Positions 11,046 through 22,063 are shown, counted from the stretch's first letter. The stretch is 64,000 nt of DNA from Argyresthia goedartella (GCA_949825045.1 OX463806.1:43424208-43488207), one strand, 5' to 3'. Notes: generated by a model not told the origin, from the letters alone. A program made the numbers and translations.

Positions 11046-11256
11046 TTAAAACACAACACATTGATATAAAGGCACATACAATGCCTCTGGCCCCACACTA
11101 GGCTACTCTGTGTCGTGGGAGCCAGAAACAGCGACATCACACACATTTAAAGATCCAAGTCAAGGTTTTTTTTTCTTTATCCCCAGCCGGGAATCGAACC
11201 AGGCACCTCTCGCATGGTAGGCAGATCTACATCCGCAGCGCCACAGAGATCGTCAA
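11046..11256 (-). mobile_element. SINE-B copy
   Basis: Minus-strand copy: tail near 11050 (ACACAACACATTGATATAAAGG), body CCCCACACTAGGCTACTCTG, CAAGGTTTTTTTTTC run, and tRNA-like head (CTCGCATGGTAGGCAGATC) ending CGCAGCGCCACAGAG. Confidence 0.7.
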
Positions 11257-11499
11257 ACAAAACAGAACTACAGTCTTACCAAAATAAAAGGCCCGGTGAC
11301 AGCGTCCAGTGACGTAATAAGGTTGAATTTAGTTTGGGCCACCAGGACTTTTGATTTTGTGACGACTGTAGCAATATAGATTTTAAATTAAATCATGTAT
11401 ATCCCCAGGATATACTTAGCATAAACAATACTGAAGACCTATAACGTATATAAGTCAAAGTCAATAGTTAGTAATTCTGGTTATACACTTAGCATACAT

Positions 11500-12866
11500 A
11501 TTCAATAAATGTGTTGAAGATGGAGTTTTCCTAGACCTCACGAAACATAGTAAACTGATTCCTCTGTTCAAGTCGGGAGACATGGGTGATCCTTCAAATT
11601 TCAGACCAATATCTGTTCTTACAGCACTAAGTAAAATATTTGAAAAGATTATACTCAATCAAATGCTCTCACACTTCAACCATACAAAACACTCCACATG
11701 AAACAAAACGTTTTCAGTAGGTGTAAATCGACTACGGGTGCTGGCATATATCTCATTTTCCTATACATTGCCCGCACAGGATGCTATCGACGTTTTTTTT
11801 GCGATCTGTCGAAGGCATTTGATTGCGTTGATCATGATACTAATTGAAGTTAATCATTACGGAGTTATAAATAAAGCTTAGGATCTACTAAGATCATTCT
11901 TGAGCAATATAATTCAAAAGGGAGAAGCCAACGGCGTTTATTCTGATGTATCCGCGTTCCACAAGGTTATATATTAAGGCTATTTCTTATTACTGGAATA
12001 ATTTTACAATCTGCATTTTGTGATGAAGACGAAAAGAAGATTTTGATGATGTTATATCTTTTACCGTGAATTGGTTCACAGTTAATAATTTATTGTTAAA
12101 GGCTGATAAAACCGGGTGTATCAAATTCTCACTTCCAAATGTCAGGTTAATTGAGACCAGTTTAGTGTTAGACAGCAACACTTTAGATTTAATAAATGAT
12201 ACTTAGTTTCTTGGAATGACCATTGAAAGCAAATTGCAGTGGGGACCCAAAATAGATAAATTAGCTGTTAGATTGAATTCTGCAGCTTACGCTGTTACGA
12301 ACATCAGATAAATACATGGATGTGGCTACGGTTAGGTTAGTCTATTTCAATCACTTCTTTCACTATAATATTATAATGACAACATTTTCTAAAATTAGCG
12401 ATAGCTGTAGTGTAAACCTAAAAAATATTCACGGACTAGTTGCGCCCCGGTTTTCGACTCGCAAAAGTTAACAATTCTTTCAAGGGTCAGTGTATCCTCT
12501 ACTACAACAAGAAGCCTCTGGAGATTTTGAAATTGCCATTTGAACAATTTAAAAACCATGAAAAAACGACTTTGTCTAAAAAGGTATATTACAATATTTA
12601 AGATTACATAAATAACAGGACTGCATGGGGGTTAATATAACTCAACACAAAACACGCAGTCAAAAACATTGTAATTACTTATTTCTGCAAATTATTGATA
12701 ATAATTAATATCGTAATATTTGTATTAGATAAACACGACAATTTGAAAAAAGATTTTAAAATCAATCTGTGGGAGTTTCTTCGCGCAACTCCTCCCACAG
12801 TGGTAAAATGTAAGTAGAGTAGTTAATGTAAATATCTGTCTAGTAATAAAGACATTTTGATTTTGA
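11500..12866 (+). pseudogene. decayed CR1-group LINE, reverse transcriptase to 3' end
   Basis: Broken reading frames give LIPLFKSGDMGDPSNFRPIS followed by VLTALSKIFEKIILNQML (RT motifs 0-2), a degraded motif A region (FAICRRHLIALIMI), FLGMTIESKLQWGPKIDKLA (thumb region), and a tail with KKRLCLKRYYNI before a 3' UTR. The element ends in a microsatellite-like tail, ATTTTGATTTTGATTTT, near 12846-12866, as CR1-group LINEs do. Frameshifts and stops throughout make it non-functional. The endonuclease half is missing: 5' truncation is usual for these elements. The last 340 bp align with 30413-30752, a second truncated copy of the same family. A short hairpin (CTGTGGGAG ... CTCCCACAG) lies in the UTR at 12772-12803. 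Confidence 0.75.
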
Positions 12867-13179
12867 TTTTAACTCAATAATTTTGGGGTATCATGAGTTG
12901 ATATCTTATGAACGTCTAAATATGTAGTACTTAATCTAACAGCTCTTGTTATTTAAAACAGTTCGGAACAAACGAAACTAGATTTAACATACACGAGAAG
13001 TACGCTTTTGATAGAGAAAAAATCTTACGCCTTTGCTATCAGAAAATATTCATACTTTCAATCCATGGCACCTCCGCATGACTATAATCAAAAGGATTGT
13101 TAAGTACTAGATTGTATTTCTCTTCTAGAGATTGCAATTCTATACTAGATGGCATTGCTATACTACAACATGATTACAT
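12867..13179. other. no recognisable gene
   Basis: AT-rich spacer. Nothing seen. Confidence 0.4.
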
Positions 13180-13640
13180 CTCTCGCAGCACCCCACGCCG
13201 CCCGACCCGTGGGGGCACGCATTATCCGCGTGTCGTTTATCGATGCGCCGGAGTGTTAACCCGTCAAGTGATCGATACCCACCCGAACAAGACATTCGCA
13301 GTTGACGACTGATACATACCGACCATTAATATCACCATTCAGCCACTGGCAGCGCCGCGGGGAGCTCCAACGGTTTAAATAACATATTAGCTTCCAAAGC
13401 GGCCGCCGCCATATTTCTCGAGTTTTCGAATACATTTTGAAAATCGGAATGCATCGAATCGCTCCGACGACAGTCTCGATTTATCGGTTGCACCCGATTC
13501 AAGTTTAATCGGATTTGAACTAATACCGCGCTGGACACTGTCCGGCTCTTTGTCGTGCAATGAATTAATAGCTTTTACAGAAAATATCGTGTTGTTCCTG
13601 TTGTGGTATTACCGGCGACGCCGGGCGGTGCTTTGAAATA
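13180..13640. promoter_or_regulatory. GC-rich, CpG-dense island with a YY1/PHO-like motif
   Basis: The composition rises sharply (CACGCCGCCCGACCCGTGGG, GGCAGCGCCGCGGGGAGCTC, GCGGCCGCCGCCATATTT). The phrase GCCGCCATATTT matches the YY1/Pleiohomeotic core. On the minus strand it presents AATATGGCGGCGGCC, a good start-codon context opening a 26-codon frame followed by a possible donor (ATG|GTGATA). It could be a promoter with a first exon on the minus strand or a conserved element. No repeat family recognised. Function is inference only. Confidence 0.3.
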
Positions 13641-14454
13641 TTTATCTTAAAATATTATTCCATTTTGAGACTCTATTGAGGAAGGAGCGTTACAGCGTTT
13701 TAATGATAATATTTTATACTGTTCTGCCTACCTAGGTGCAACCCGCCTAAGTACCTACTTGCGTGGTGGTCGTATAATCTTTGGTTGTAATATTTCTAAA
13801 AGAGCAGTTTTATAAACAACAACAACATAGGGTGGTAGAACACAATATAAGTACACACCCTTCACAATTATTTTACCTCAGTCTGTTAATTTTTCATTCG
13901 TTTGCGTCTTTCATTCGGCATCTTTCACTCGAAATGAAACCTCTAAACACGAAATGAATGAAAAGTGCCGAATGAATTCATCAGTAAACCGATCCAACAA
14001 TGTTGGTTATTGGCATCCGCATCATTCACTCCCAATTTGACTGAAACAGAGAGAACCTTCACAAGGATTCGGTCATTTTCTATTTTAAACCAAATTCAAA
14101 AAAGAGGGTGTTTTTTTATGTTTGTTACCCAAAAACTGGTACTATTTATGAACCGATTTCAAAAATCATTTTTTATTTGAAAGGGCGACCTTCCAGTTCA
14201 TTTTTTGAACATTAGAAATCGGTCCAGTTGTTTTGGTTGCTTAAGCAAAAAGTCATAAGATGAATTTTGTCTATAAATACCGTATATTCGTTTATGTCGT
14301 GTAATACGTGTGGACTTGACTGTCAGACAGGCAGATTTCGTTGCCTAGTTTTCGCGTATTTAGACGACTACGACGGCGTATTTAGAGGACTAGAAGTCGT
14401 TTTTTTTTTAAGTTTTTAACTTGGTGGATTATGTCCTGTAGCAGATGAACGTCA
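13641..14454. other. no recognisable gene
   Basis: AT-rich. The 71-codon ORF at 13965-14180 has no recognisable domain. Repeats of the GAATGAA type near 13930-13975 are short. Confidence 0.4.
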
Positions 14455-14668
14455 GGTCAATCGTCGTAGTGGTCGAGGCTGTGCCCATGCGAGAGGTCCC
14501 GGGATCGAATCCCGGCTGGGAAAAAAAAAACAGATCTTGGATGTTTATATGTATGTGTGACATTTTTATGTGACGTCACTGTATCAGGTCACCACGACAC
14601 AGGGTATCCCAGTGTGGGGCCAGAAGCAATGAATGTGCCTGTACATAAATGTTTATGTTTAAATGATA
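14455..14668 (+). mobile_element. SINE-B copy, plus strand
   Basis: tRNA-like head with box A-like TAGTGGTCGAGG and box B GGATCGAATCCC near 14502-14514, an A-run, then TCTTGGATGTTTATATG, GTGACGTCACTG, CACGACACAGGGTATCC, AGTGTGGGGCCAGAAGC, and a tail near 14660. This is the clearest example of the family; the others are at 8785, 11046 and 43045, with short pieces near 28275 and 33900. Confidence 0.7.
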
Positions 14669-14672
14669 ACAA

Positions 14673-14703
14673 ACTGAAGTAATACCCTTGGTATTACTTC
14701 AGT
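14673..14703. repeat. perfect 14-bp hairpin
   Basis: ACTGAAGTAATACC, 3-nt loop, exact reverse complement, immediately after the SINE-B tail. Confidence 0.8.
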
Positions 14704-14849
14704 GCGTCTTGACGCACGACTTCATTCGGCGACAGTGAAAGACAACAGATGTGAATGTTATTTTCCATGTCATTCCAGCTAAGCCATGGGAACATGGAAT
14801 GCAACAAAAGTTAACCATTCACTGGAGTGCCCATTACTTCGAGTGAACC

Positions 14850-15421
14850 GTCTGATATCACCATTGTGATCCATTTTGGCCAAACCTGTGTACGCCGAAC
14901 CTTACCGTTACGTTTTTATTGATGTTCTATTGTTTTTGAAAAAACCCATTGATTAATTTTTAAATCATTTCTATTTAATAACTGTTTAATTAATCTAATA
15001 AAAACTGTTCAAGGTGTACTCAGTCTTGTGACTTTAGACTTGGTTTTTAAAGACCTTTGAAATGCTAAAAAAAATCTTTGTTATTTTTAAGCAAGGCTTT
15101 TTACTGCATTTAAGAAAAGGTTTTTGCTCGCAAAACTATTTTTAAAATATACTTAGCTATTTTTCTATCTTTTAATATTATTTACAATATTACATTGTAA
15201 ATTTTGGAAATTAATACCTCCGAACCAAATCGAAGGAGGAAAAATCCGCCTTTAAATTTTATCTTCCTGTCGGATTCAACAGTAAAATTTAAATATATCG
15301 ATAGAGAACTTTCAAACGAATAAAAATGTCATGTCAAATAATGTATTGCAATATAAAAAGCGAAACGTAATACTTCGGCTAACACAAGTTTGGCATAATT
15401 GGTACTAAGTTGATTGTACTT
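14850..15421. mobile_element. non-autonomous TIR element (copy 1)
   Basis: Left end GCCAAACCTGTGTACGCCG with TTACCGTTACG, right end (reverse complemented) GCCAAACTTGTGTTAGCCG with TTACGTTTCG. The inverted ends extend about 50 bp with mismatches. The interior is AT-rich and non-coding. The same element is at 44142-44670, which shares CGTTTTTATTGATGTTCTAT-like sequence and a TTTTTGA run. No transposase is present, so it would need one in trans. Confidence 0.6.
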
Positions 15422-15561
15422 TCTTCGTTTTATGGCTTTTCATCGTTCTACCCAACACTGTATCGGAAGTGAGAATCTGTGAGCCGGCATTTTTTCATAG
15501 ATTTTAAGCTTTATTACCAAGCGATAAGGCTGAAAGTCGCAAGCCCTTTTTTGAGGCCGGA

Positions 15562-15599
15562 CTAAATTACTAAAAATGAATGGATTTTTAGTAATTTAG
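15562..15599. repeat. perfect 15-bp hairpin
   Basis: CTAAATTACTAAAAA, 8-nt loop, exact reverse complement. Confidence 0.8.
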
Positions 15600-15714
15600 G
15601 CTTATAAGTATTATTTCATTGAGTTTGACTGTCGTTTGTTGGCTGATACATCAACAATTCTGTGGAATAGAGTAAAGATAAAAAACACTCTTAATTTAGA
15701 CGCTTAAAGTAATT

Positions 15715-16910
15715 CTCTTTGGGCGGGGCAAGCCAGATTCTGGATATGCCGAAATCGAAAGAAGTTTTATTCCTTTTTTAATCGGATTCTGAGTGGGTCA
15801 GATTAAATATTAACCAGGATCTGAGTAAGTCAGCTTAGTTTCTCCAGTCGATGTTTGATAAAATGAGCTAAAACGATAGCAAATGTTAAAAAAAATCAAT
15901 TAAAATAAAAACTACATATTTCTATTTCAAACAACTAAATTTCGACGAGTAATTTGGCCTTATTGGATGTGACTGAACTTCAAGTATAGAACGGAAATTC
16001 AACGAGCGAGGTGTCATTAGGAAATAATAAAGCGAACAATACACACAATATAATATCCATTATTTGCCGAAAATATATTTTGAAATTTAGTAACAACCTT
16101 CGTTCCCGCGTATTTAAATTAATCCTTCTTTCATTCACTTCATTGCCCGTCTCAAATAATGGACGAAATGAAATGTCAAACTAACTATTTCATTTTGCTT
16201 ATCTGTGTTCAGATTTTTTGGATTGCTGTTGTCGTTGGATTTACAATTTAGTGTATTTGTATTAACACTAGTATTGACAACTGAATGTGGTAACCTATAG
16301 TGAGTGATTCTTTGGAATGTCTTGAAATGTGATCGATATGATCGACCTAGATTTTAATAGGGTTGAATTATGAGGAGGGCAGATTATATGTCTGTCAATT
16401 TCTACGTATACTTTCAAAAAATGTAGTCAAGGAAAAATAATTAACACTGGTGAAAAGCCGTCCCGAATATCTGGTTATATTATTTGAAGTTATTCCTTTG
16501 CCACCCCGTCAGAGAAAACACAGATTATTTTGATTTTCAAGGCTATGCTGTGCTTCTACTACTCTATCTGAGAAATTACATGATATTGTGTCTTACAAGG
16601 CTATCCTGTGCCTCTGCCACCCCATCTGACCTGCATGTCTTTTCTGTCCTCTGCCTTCCCATTTGCCCCTTCCACAGAAAAAAAAACCTTTTAAAACCCC
16701 GACCGTACCTGGCCATGTGTCAAAAACCTGTCTTTTTTCGATTCTGACGTTGAATGTCTAAACCAAAGTTATACTGTCGTGGCGACATTACTAATCTGAC
16801 CTAGTCAGAAATTGACTTAAACTGGTGACATAGATCTGTATAAGACTATTCCAAATTCAGACTTAAAGCTTAACTGGCACAAACAAACTCTGGCTGGCTC
16901 CGCCCAAAGG
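15715..16910. mobile_element. possible 1.2-kb element with diverged TIRs
   Basis: Left CTTTGGGCGGGGCAAGCCAG and right (reverse complement) CTTTGGGCGGAGCCAGCCAG are inverted. About 60-80 bp further in, TCTGAGTGGGTCAGATTA pairs with TCTGACTAGGTCAGATTA. The interior has no transposase; an 87-codon ORF at 16484-16747 shows no domain. An old non-autonomous DNA transposon is the best reading. Confidence 0.45.
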
Positions 16911-17104
16911 CTAATTTGTTATCGTTATACAGGGTTTTGTCCAATAAAAATGTAGTTAAATGAACATAAAAAATCATTTAAAAAAAATCTTGATTTATTA
17001 GTTATCTAATAAAATAAGGTAAAACTGTTTACACTGACGTTACAGCAAAAAAAAAGTTCATTTACAGGGATCACTGTTGTATGGAGAATTAAAAACGGAA
17101 TAAG

Positions 17105-17760
17105 TTTTTTATTCTTTCTTTCTTTATTCTTTATTGCACAGAAATCTTAATAGTAAGGTAACAAAATATTTTATGAGCAAAGGCGAGCTTATCTCTAAAG
17201 AGAGATTTCTACCAGCAAACCTAGGCAGGACAGGAAAAATTGTGCAACAGGAGATTCCTAGTGCGCAATAAAACTGTACACATCTAATTGTTTACAACTA
17301 AAACATAATAATGTAATAAATTATATATACTAAATAAAATACAAAAGCACAAAATAAAATATATATCAAACATATACTACTTATATATACATATATAAAA
17401 GTACCTATCACGAAAGAGAAAGGAAATGCTCTTTCAATCTTGTCTTAAAAGTGAAAATTGAGGGACTATCTCTAATAGCGCAGGGAAGTGCGTTCCACAG
17501 TCGGATCGCCGTTAACCTAAACGAGTGTTTGTAAGCGGCAGTGTTATGCCGAGGAGTAGAAAGAAGAGACATCGTGTGGGATCTCCGGTTGCTATGCCTG
17601 GAGGAAATAAACTCGAAACGTTCTCGAAGAGAGGAGGGGGGGTGGCGGGGATTTTTTCGCCCAATCTGCTTCACTAGTTGCTACTAGGTTGGGTCGGAGT
17701 CCATGCAAAATTGACTCTTGTTGCTACTGGGGCACGCTCCACTACTCCAAAATTGTTGCA
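17105..17760 (-). pseudogene. CR1-group LINE, C terminus and 3' UTR
   Basis: On the minus strand an 88-codon frame ends in HNTAAYKHSFRLTAIRLWNA followed by LPCAIRDSPSIFTFKTRLKE, the conserved C-terminal block of CR1-group LINE polymerases. It is followed by a 3' UTR carrying the GTTTGCTGGTAGAAATCTC / AGAGATAAGCTCGCC stem-loop (17180-17225) and a tail of AATAAAGAAAGAAAG at about 17110-17130. The rest of the RT and the endonuclease are missing, so it is a 5'-truncated dead insertion. It links the orphan stem-loops elsewhere in the window to a LINE family. Confidence 0.75.
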
Positions 17761-17935
17761 ACAGTTTTTTGTTCTTTTAAGTTTGTGTAATACTATTATT
17801 GCCATGTTGGATAGCCGATAAATCAAGAAAGTTTTTAAATATATGTGTAGGCTAATTTCATTGACAAAATCACGGTAATAAAATTCAAAATTTGTTAAGG
17901 TTTGCAATGCATCAGACACAGAATAATTGATGTAA

Positions 17936-18183
17936 ATAAATAATACCTTGGACACTATTTACACACATTCATCTAGCCCCAAACTAGAAATCCCTGTATC
18001 TTGGGTACAAGACAATGATACACATACTTATATAGATAAATATTATACTTAGATAGATAAACAACCATGACTAGGGTACAAACATCCGTTCTCATCAAAC
18101 AAATATTTGCCCCCACCGGGATTGAACCCGGGACCCTTGGCTTCGTAGGCAGGGTCGCTGCCGACTCGGCCATTCGGGTCGTC
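17936..18183 (-). mobile_element. SINE-A copy with a damaged B box
   Basis: Full-length minus-strand copy. The B box has lost one base (GGTTCAATCCC), which should weaken RNA polymerase III transcription. Box A is intact. Confidence 0.85.
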
Positions 18184-18479
18184 AAGTAAGTCAATTAAAA
18201 TCCAAAGCTTACAAATTAAATCCAAAGAGGTACTCAAAGTAATTTAGTTAGGTCATAATTAATAACTTTATGACAAAATTAGCGAAAATATATAAAAAAG
18301 TTAAAAACCAAAATTACTCGAAACCCAGCAATTTTCGGATAGGGTCTAAGGATAAATTTGCTTGAAATGGGCACTATTTTAACCCTTCACTATAAATTTA
18401 TCGAATTACAGATCAGCCTGTAGTAAAATGCACTGAAATTCCATTTCGGGGCGGTAAGTTGCGTCTGATAATACTTAGT

Positions 18480-18898
18480 AAGAGTGTGCTTACACACACG
18501 TTTATTGAAACACTTAGTAAGTGTGCTTACACACACGTTTATTGAAACACTTAGTAAGTGTGCTTACACACACGTTTATTGAAACACTTAGTAAGAGTGT
18601 GCTTACACACACGTTTATTGAAACACTTAGTAAGAGTGTGCTTACACACACGTTTATTGAAACACTTAGTAAGAGTGTGCTTACACACACGTTTATTGAA
18701 ACACTTAGTAAGAGTGTGCTTACACACACGTTTATTGAAACACTTAGTAAGAGTGTGCTTACACACACGTTTATTGAAACACTTAGTAAGAGTGTGCTTA
18801 CACACACGTTTATTGAAACACTTAGTAAGAGTGTGCTTACACACACGTTTATTGAAACACTTAGTAAGAGTGTGCTTACACACACGTTTATTGAAACA
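18480..18898. repeat. 39-bp tandem repeat, 11 copies
   Basis: The unit carries GTGTGCTTACACACACG and TTTATTGAAACACTTAGTAA. The first units are 37 bp, the rest 39 bp and nearly identical. Each unit contains three small dyads (GTGTG-CTTA-CACAC, GTTT-ATTG-AAAC, CACT-N7-AGTG). Since 39 is a multiple of 3 and no frame shown has a stop, long repetitive ORFs appear on both strands; they are not genes. Confidence 0.95.
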
Positions 18899-20017
18899 AA
18901 ACAAAACAACATGTTGATCCTATTGCATATATGTATATTTTTAATTGCTTGAGCCGAGGTCCAAGACCAGTTTAGCCGAGTATCTGCCTTGTGAATTAAT
19001 AAATATCCTACCCTCGGGCAATGTTCGATAGAAAAATATTACAATAAATCCAATTTCTTTCGAAACAGACTAATTCGAAAAAGGTTAGTTGATGTTTTAA
19101 ATTGATGTTTTCTTGGTGTTTTTCCAACAAATGCAAATAAAGTATAATCCCGGGTATTTCGACGTAAGCCTTTACTCGATTCCGAATAACATAAATTGTT
19201 TTATTAACCACCGACAGAAAACAGGGGTGTTATAAGTTTGAAGCTGTCCGTCAACTATTGATGGTTTATAAATATCTTCTGCTACCAATCAAAGAAATGC
19301 AGTAAAATCAATCCGTGAGAGTGTAGAGCTACAGTGCCCCAGACAGACAATCTATTGCGCATTTTATTTAATACGATAGCGGATTTTTAGGTAAAAAAAT
19401 CAAAGGCACCAAACTGAGAAAACCATTAAAAAATAAAATCCATCATTCCCATAAAATTATTACAGGATTACTGAAATATCTGCAAAAAACATAATGTACC
19501 TACTTAAGGTAATTCATTTGTCCTCTACGGCGTAGTTTGTTCAAATTCCTTTCGCCGTTAAGTTGGCTGTTCTGAAAAACTGTCCAGTATCAGCAGTTTT
19601 ACTGTCAGTCGATAACGCAGATGTCAGTTGGAACGTAAACAAATATGAATATAACAGTTTATTTGTTTTATAATCGGAAACAACCAGCCTCAAGAACAAC
19701 CGTTCCAAAACTGTGAGCAGTTAGCGTCACTAGGGGTAATATTTAAAAAATAATTAGACATCTATTAATCGAAATTTCAAATTAGTTTCTTAAAATAGGC
19801 AAAAAATTCAAAAAAAATAGGAAAAAGGTAGTACATATTTTATTTGGCTATTTGGCATTGGCTACTTGACAAAGGTAGTGACCATAGATACTTCTTATGT
19901 ATAGGTACTGCTAAAACAATGATTTACTTTGCTTTTAGAAAATAAATATCGTAATGTGACGTCAGAATACATGGATTCATTTTGAAGTCAAACGTAAAAA
20001 AAATAAAAAAATATATA
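18899..20017. other. no recognisable gene
   Basis: AT-rich. The 67-codon minus ORF at 19008-19211 is unsupported. Near 19205 ACCGACAGAAAACAGGGGTGT resembles the start of the AGAGGGGTG repeat seen at 22017, but only a short piece is present. Confidence 0.4.
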
Positions 20018-20735
20018 ATAGTAGTTTATGGTTTAGTTATTGGATGGATACATAATGGAGGGTATTAAAATGTGCGAGTTTCATAATGAAAGTTTCATAA
20101 CGACCCGAATGGCCGAGTCGGCAGTGTCCCTGCCTACGAGCCAAGGGTCCCGGGTTCGAGTCCCGGTGGGGGCAAATATTTGTTTGATGAGAACGGATGT
20201 TTGTACCCTAGTAATGGTTGTTTATCTATCTAAGTATCATATTTATCTATATAAGTATGTGTATCGTTGTCTAGTACCCAAGATACAGGGAATCCTAGTT
20301 TGGGGCTAGGTCAATGTGTGTAAATAGTGTCCAAGGTATTATATTATTATTATTATAATAATATCACTCAAGAGTTTTCATGCCTAGTTATGTACAGTTA
20401 CATACACTAGTTTATCTACACACATGTAGTAAGCTCTCTTTGCTGTGCCGCTCTCAGGAAACGCATGTTCGACTGGCATTGTGGCATTGATCATTGCTCT
20501 GCATTTGTTTAGCTTGTTCTGTAGTGGGAACTTCACAGACAAACTGCGGCACGCAGGCGGGCGTCGGCCTTCGAAATTTGAATGTCAAAATATGACAAAT
20601 TTTGGTACATTATGGTCATAATGTATTAATATTCAGATAAGAAACGAGTTTTTACCAAATAGTTTTACATTATGCTGGTCGTAACGTGCGGTTCTTGGAA
20701 GCAGTAAAGCGGGTTTATGATGGGTGTGTAGATAA
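20018..20735 (+). mobile_element. TIR/MITE-like element carrying a nested SINE
   Basis: Flanks of the SINE match the element at 28868-29315 and 55323-56500: TAGTAGTTTATG, GAGTTTCATAA, then (after the SINE) TAATATCACTCAAGAG, AGTTTATCTACACACATG, CGGCACGCAGGCGGGCGTCG, CATTATGGTCATAATG and TTTATGATGGGTGTGTAG. The core TIR is AGTTTATCTACACAC at both ends of the right-hand 330 bp. Non-coding. Confidence 0.75.
20101..20352 (+). mobile_element. SINE-A reference copy, nested in the MITE
   Basis: tRNA-like head CGACCCGAATGGCCGAGTCG with an exact RNA polymerase III box A (TGGCCGAGTCGG) and box B (GGTTCGAGTCC) about 35 bp apart. It is followed by a body with CAAATATTTGTTTGATGAGA, TTGTTTATCTATCTAAGTA, ATCGTTGTCTAGTACCCAAG and TTTGGGGCTAGGTCAATGTG, and a tail rich in ATT. 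It inserted between GTTTCATAA and TAATATCACTC of the MITE. The tail is an ATT repeat, not poly(A), so the partner LINE probably has a similar tail. About a dozen copies lie in the window. The 89-codon ORF across it is spurious. Confidence 0.9.
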
Positions 20736-20929
20736 AATATATTAACTGTTGAAATCATACAATTCTGATATTGACGAGCCTTTTATATGTGGTATTTCTT
20801 TCTGGCAGCTATTTAGAATTGTCAGACTGCCCAGTCCAATAGCAAATTTGTGATGGCGACTCTAGAGTAGAACTTAGACTTTGTTCTAGTCTAGAGTTGC
20901 CATTTATTTTTCCACATAAAGACACTGGG

Positions 20930-21560
20930 TATTGCAATTGGAAGGTGAACACCTTGAAGGAGAATTGCAAGGAGGGGAACCTTTACAGGGAGAAGAACTA
21001 AAAGCTGAAAAACAGAGAGACGAGGAAGTGAGATGTATGATTGAGGGCGAATTCAACTTAATCGTAGGCATCTCGTAATAATACAAATTTATTTTGTAGT
21101 AGACTCAGGTGCATCACAAAATTTTACATCGGAAAATTATAAACAATGTATGACAAGCATAAACACTAGAGCTTCCCATAAAAATTAATACAGCTAATGG
21201 TGAAAAGTTTACTGCCTATCAAAGCGGCAGTTTTACAATAAAATCTGGTAATATTAATTTTATTGTAGAGGGACTCATAGTAGCGAATTTGGCCTATAAT
21301 CTTCTATACTCTAGGAAAACTACTGGAAAAACCAAATGAAACGCTGGGTATTGCAAAATGCCCATCTTCGAAGCATTATTCCTGGTGCTGCATCCAAAGG
21401 AGACATTGACTGAAGGATGTCCTTCTATCCCCTCCAACAGATCCTCCAATACATATCATACCTCCTCCCAGGTATATCAAACACACAGTTTATCGCCCAA
21501 ATGGGTAAATCGCAGAAAGCCTTCAGCTTATACTGAGACCATGGCTAGCAGCGACGTCTC
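20930..21560 (+). pseudogene. decayed Ty1/copia-type polyprotein, protease region
   Basis: A frame near 21085-21180 reads FVVDSGASQNFTSENYK; after one frameshift near 21178 it continues KINTANGEKFTAYQSGSF, then GNINFIVEGLIVANLAYNLL (to about 21310). The DSGA active site and the closing L-x-A-N-L-x-Y-N-L-L phrase are those of copia gag-pol aspartic proteases, which cut the polyprotein inside virus-like particles. Upstream (20930-21060) a glutamate-rich frame (EGEHLEGELQGGEPLQGEEL) may be the gag-linker. Downstream, a 69-codon ORF (21358-21567) is not identified. I see no LTR, integrase or RT, so it is a broken fragment. Confidence 0.6.
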
Positions 21561-22016
21561 ACGATAACTGCTTCACACAACTCACCACTGCTTTTAGTCC
21601 GTATACTACACGAGCTGATAGCCTCTCAATGTGTAGGGACCCGGACATAGCAGGGAGGTCTGACTCCTGGGCATGGGTAATTCCATGTTTTTTCCCTCCA
21701 ACAAAAAAATGTGGATGTCCTTCAATCATAGTGTTTTAAAAATATCACAATGTCAATGGAATCAATACGAAAAAAAAACTAAATAGATGTTTTTCACCTA
21801 AAATGTGTTATTTCATGGGATTATAAGGAATATTGATAATTTATGGTTCTCGCGTCGAAAAATAGGAATCTATTCCATATATCTTAAAAACTAGTGTTTG
21901 AAATTATAGAAGCAATAAGTGGTAAAGGAAAAAAAAATACACTGGTTTGCACTGTTCTGCCGTAGGGACTATCGTAACAGCCACGTTGCAGGAGCTGTTA
22001 AGAACTTTATTTATAA
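21561..22016. other. no recognisable gene
   Basis: AT-rich. Nothing recognised before the AGAGGGGTG repeat that begins near 22017. Confidence 0.4.
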
Positions 22017-22063
22017 CCCCCGACGACCAAAAGAGGGGTGTTTAAAGTATCTCTCTGTCTGTT
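22017..22063 (+). repeat. left part of an AGAGGGGTG dispersed repeat, with target-site duplication
   Basis: CCCCCGACGACCAAAAGAGG and GGTGTTTAAAGTAT begin a common lepidopteran repeat that normally continues through TCTGTCTG runs to GCTCAAACGGGTGGACGG. Here it stops at 22063 and resumes at 26124, split by the retrotransposon. TCTCTGTCTGTT at 22052-22063 is repeated at 26124-26135. Confidence 0.65.

Noticed and set aside
18480..18898. CRISPR array
   Set aside because: There are no unique spacers between repeats, and the genome is animal.
18514..18952. Four overlapping ORFs of 117-143 codons on both strands
   Set aside because: They are translations of the 39-bp tandem repeat; open frames follow from a unit length divisible by three, not from coding.
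20101..20175. Free-standing tRNA genes at the SINE heads
   Set aside because: Box A and box B are exact, but the same head recurs about a dozen times fused to a constant non-tRNA body and ATT tail; they are SINEs.
20040..20309. 89-codon ORF, and similar ones at 3742-4041 and 17973-18194
   Set aside because: All three translate the same SINE body; the shared peptide reflects repeat identity, not a gene family.
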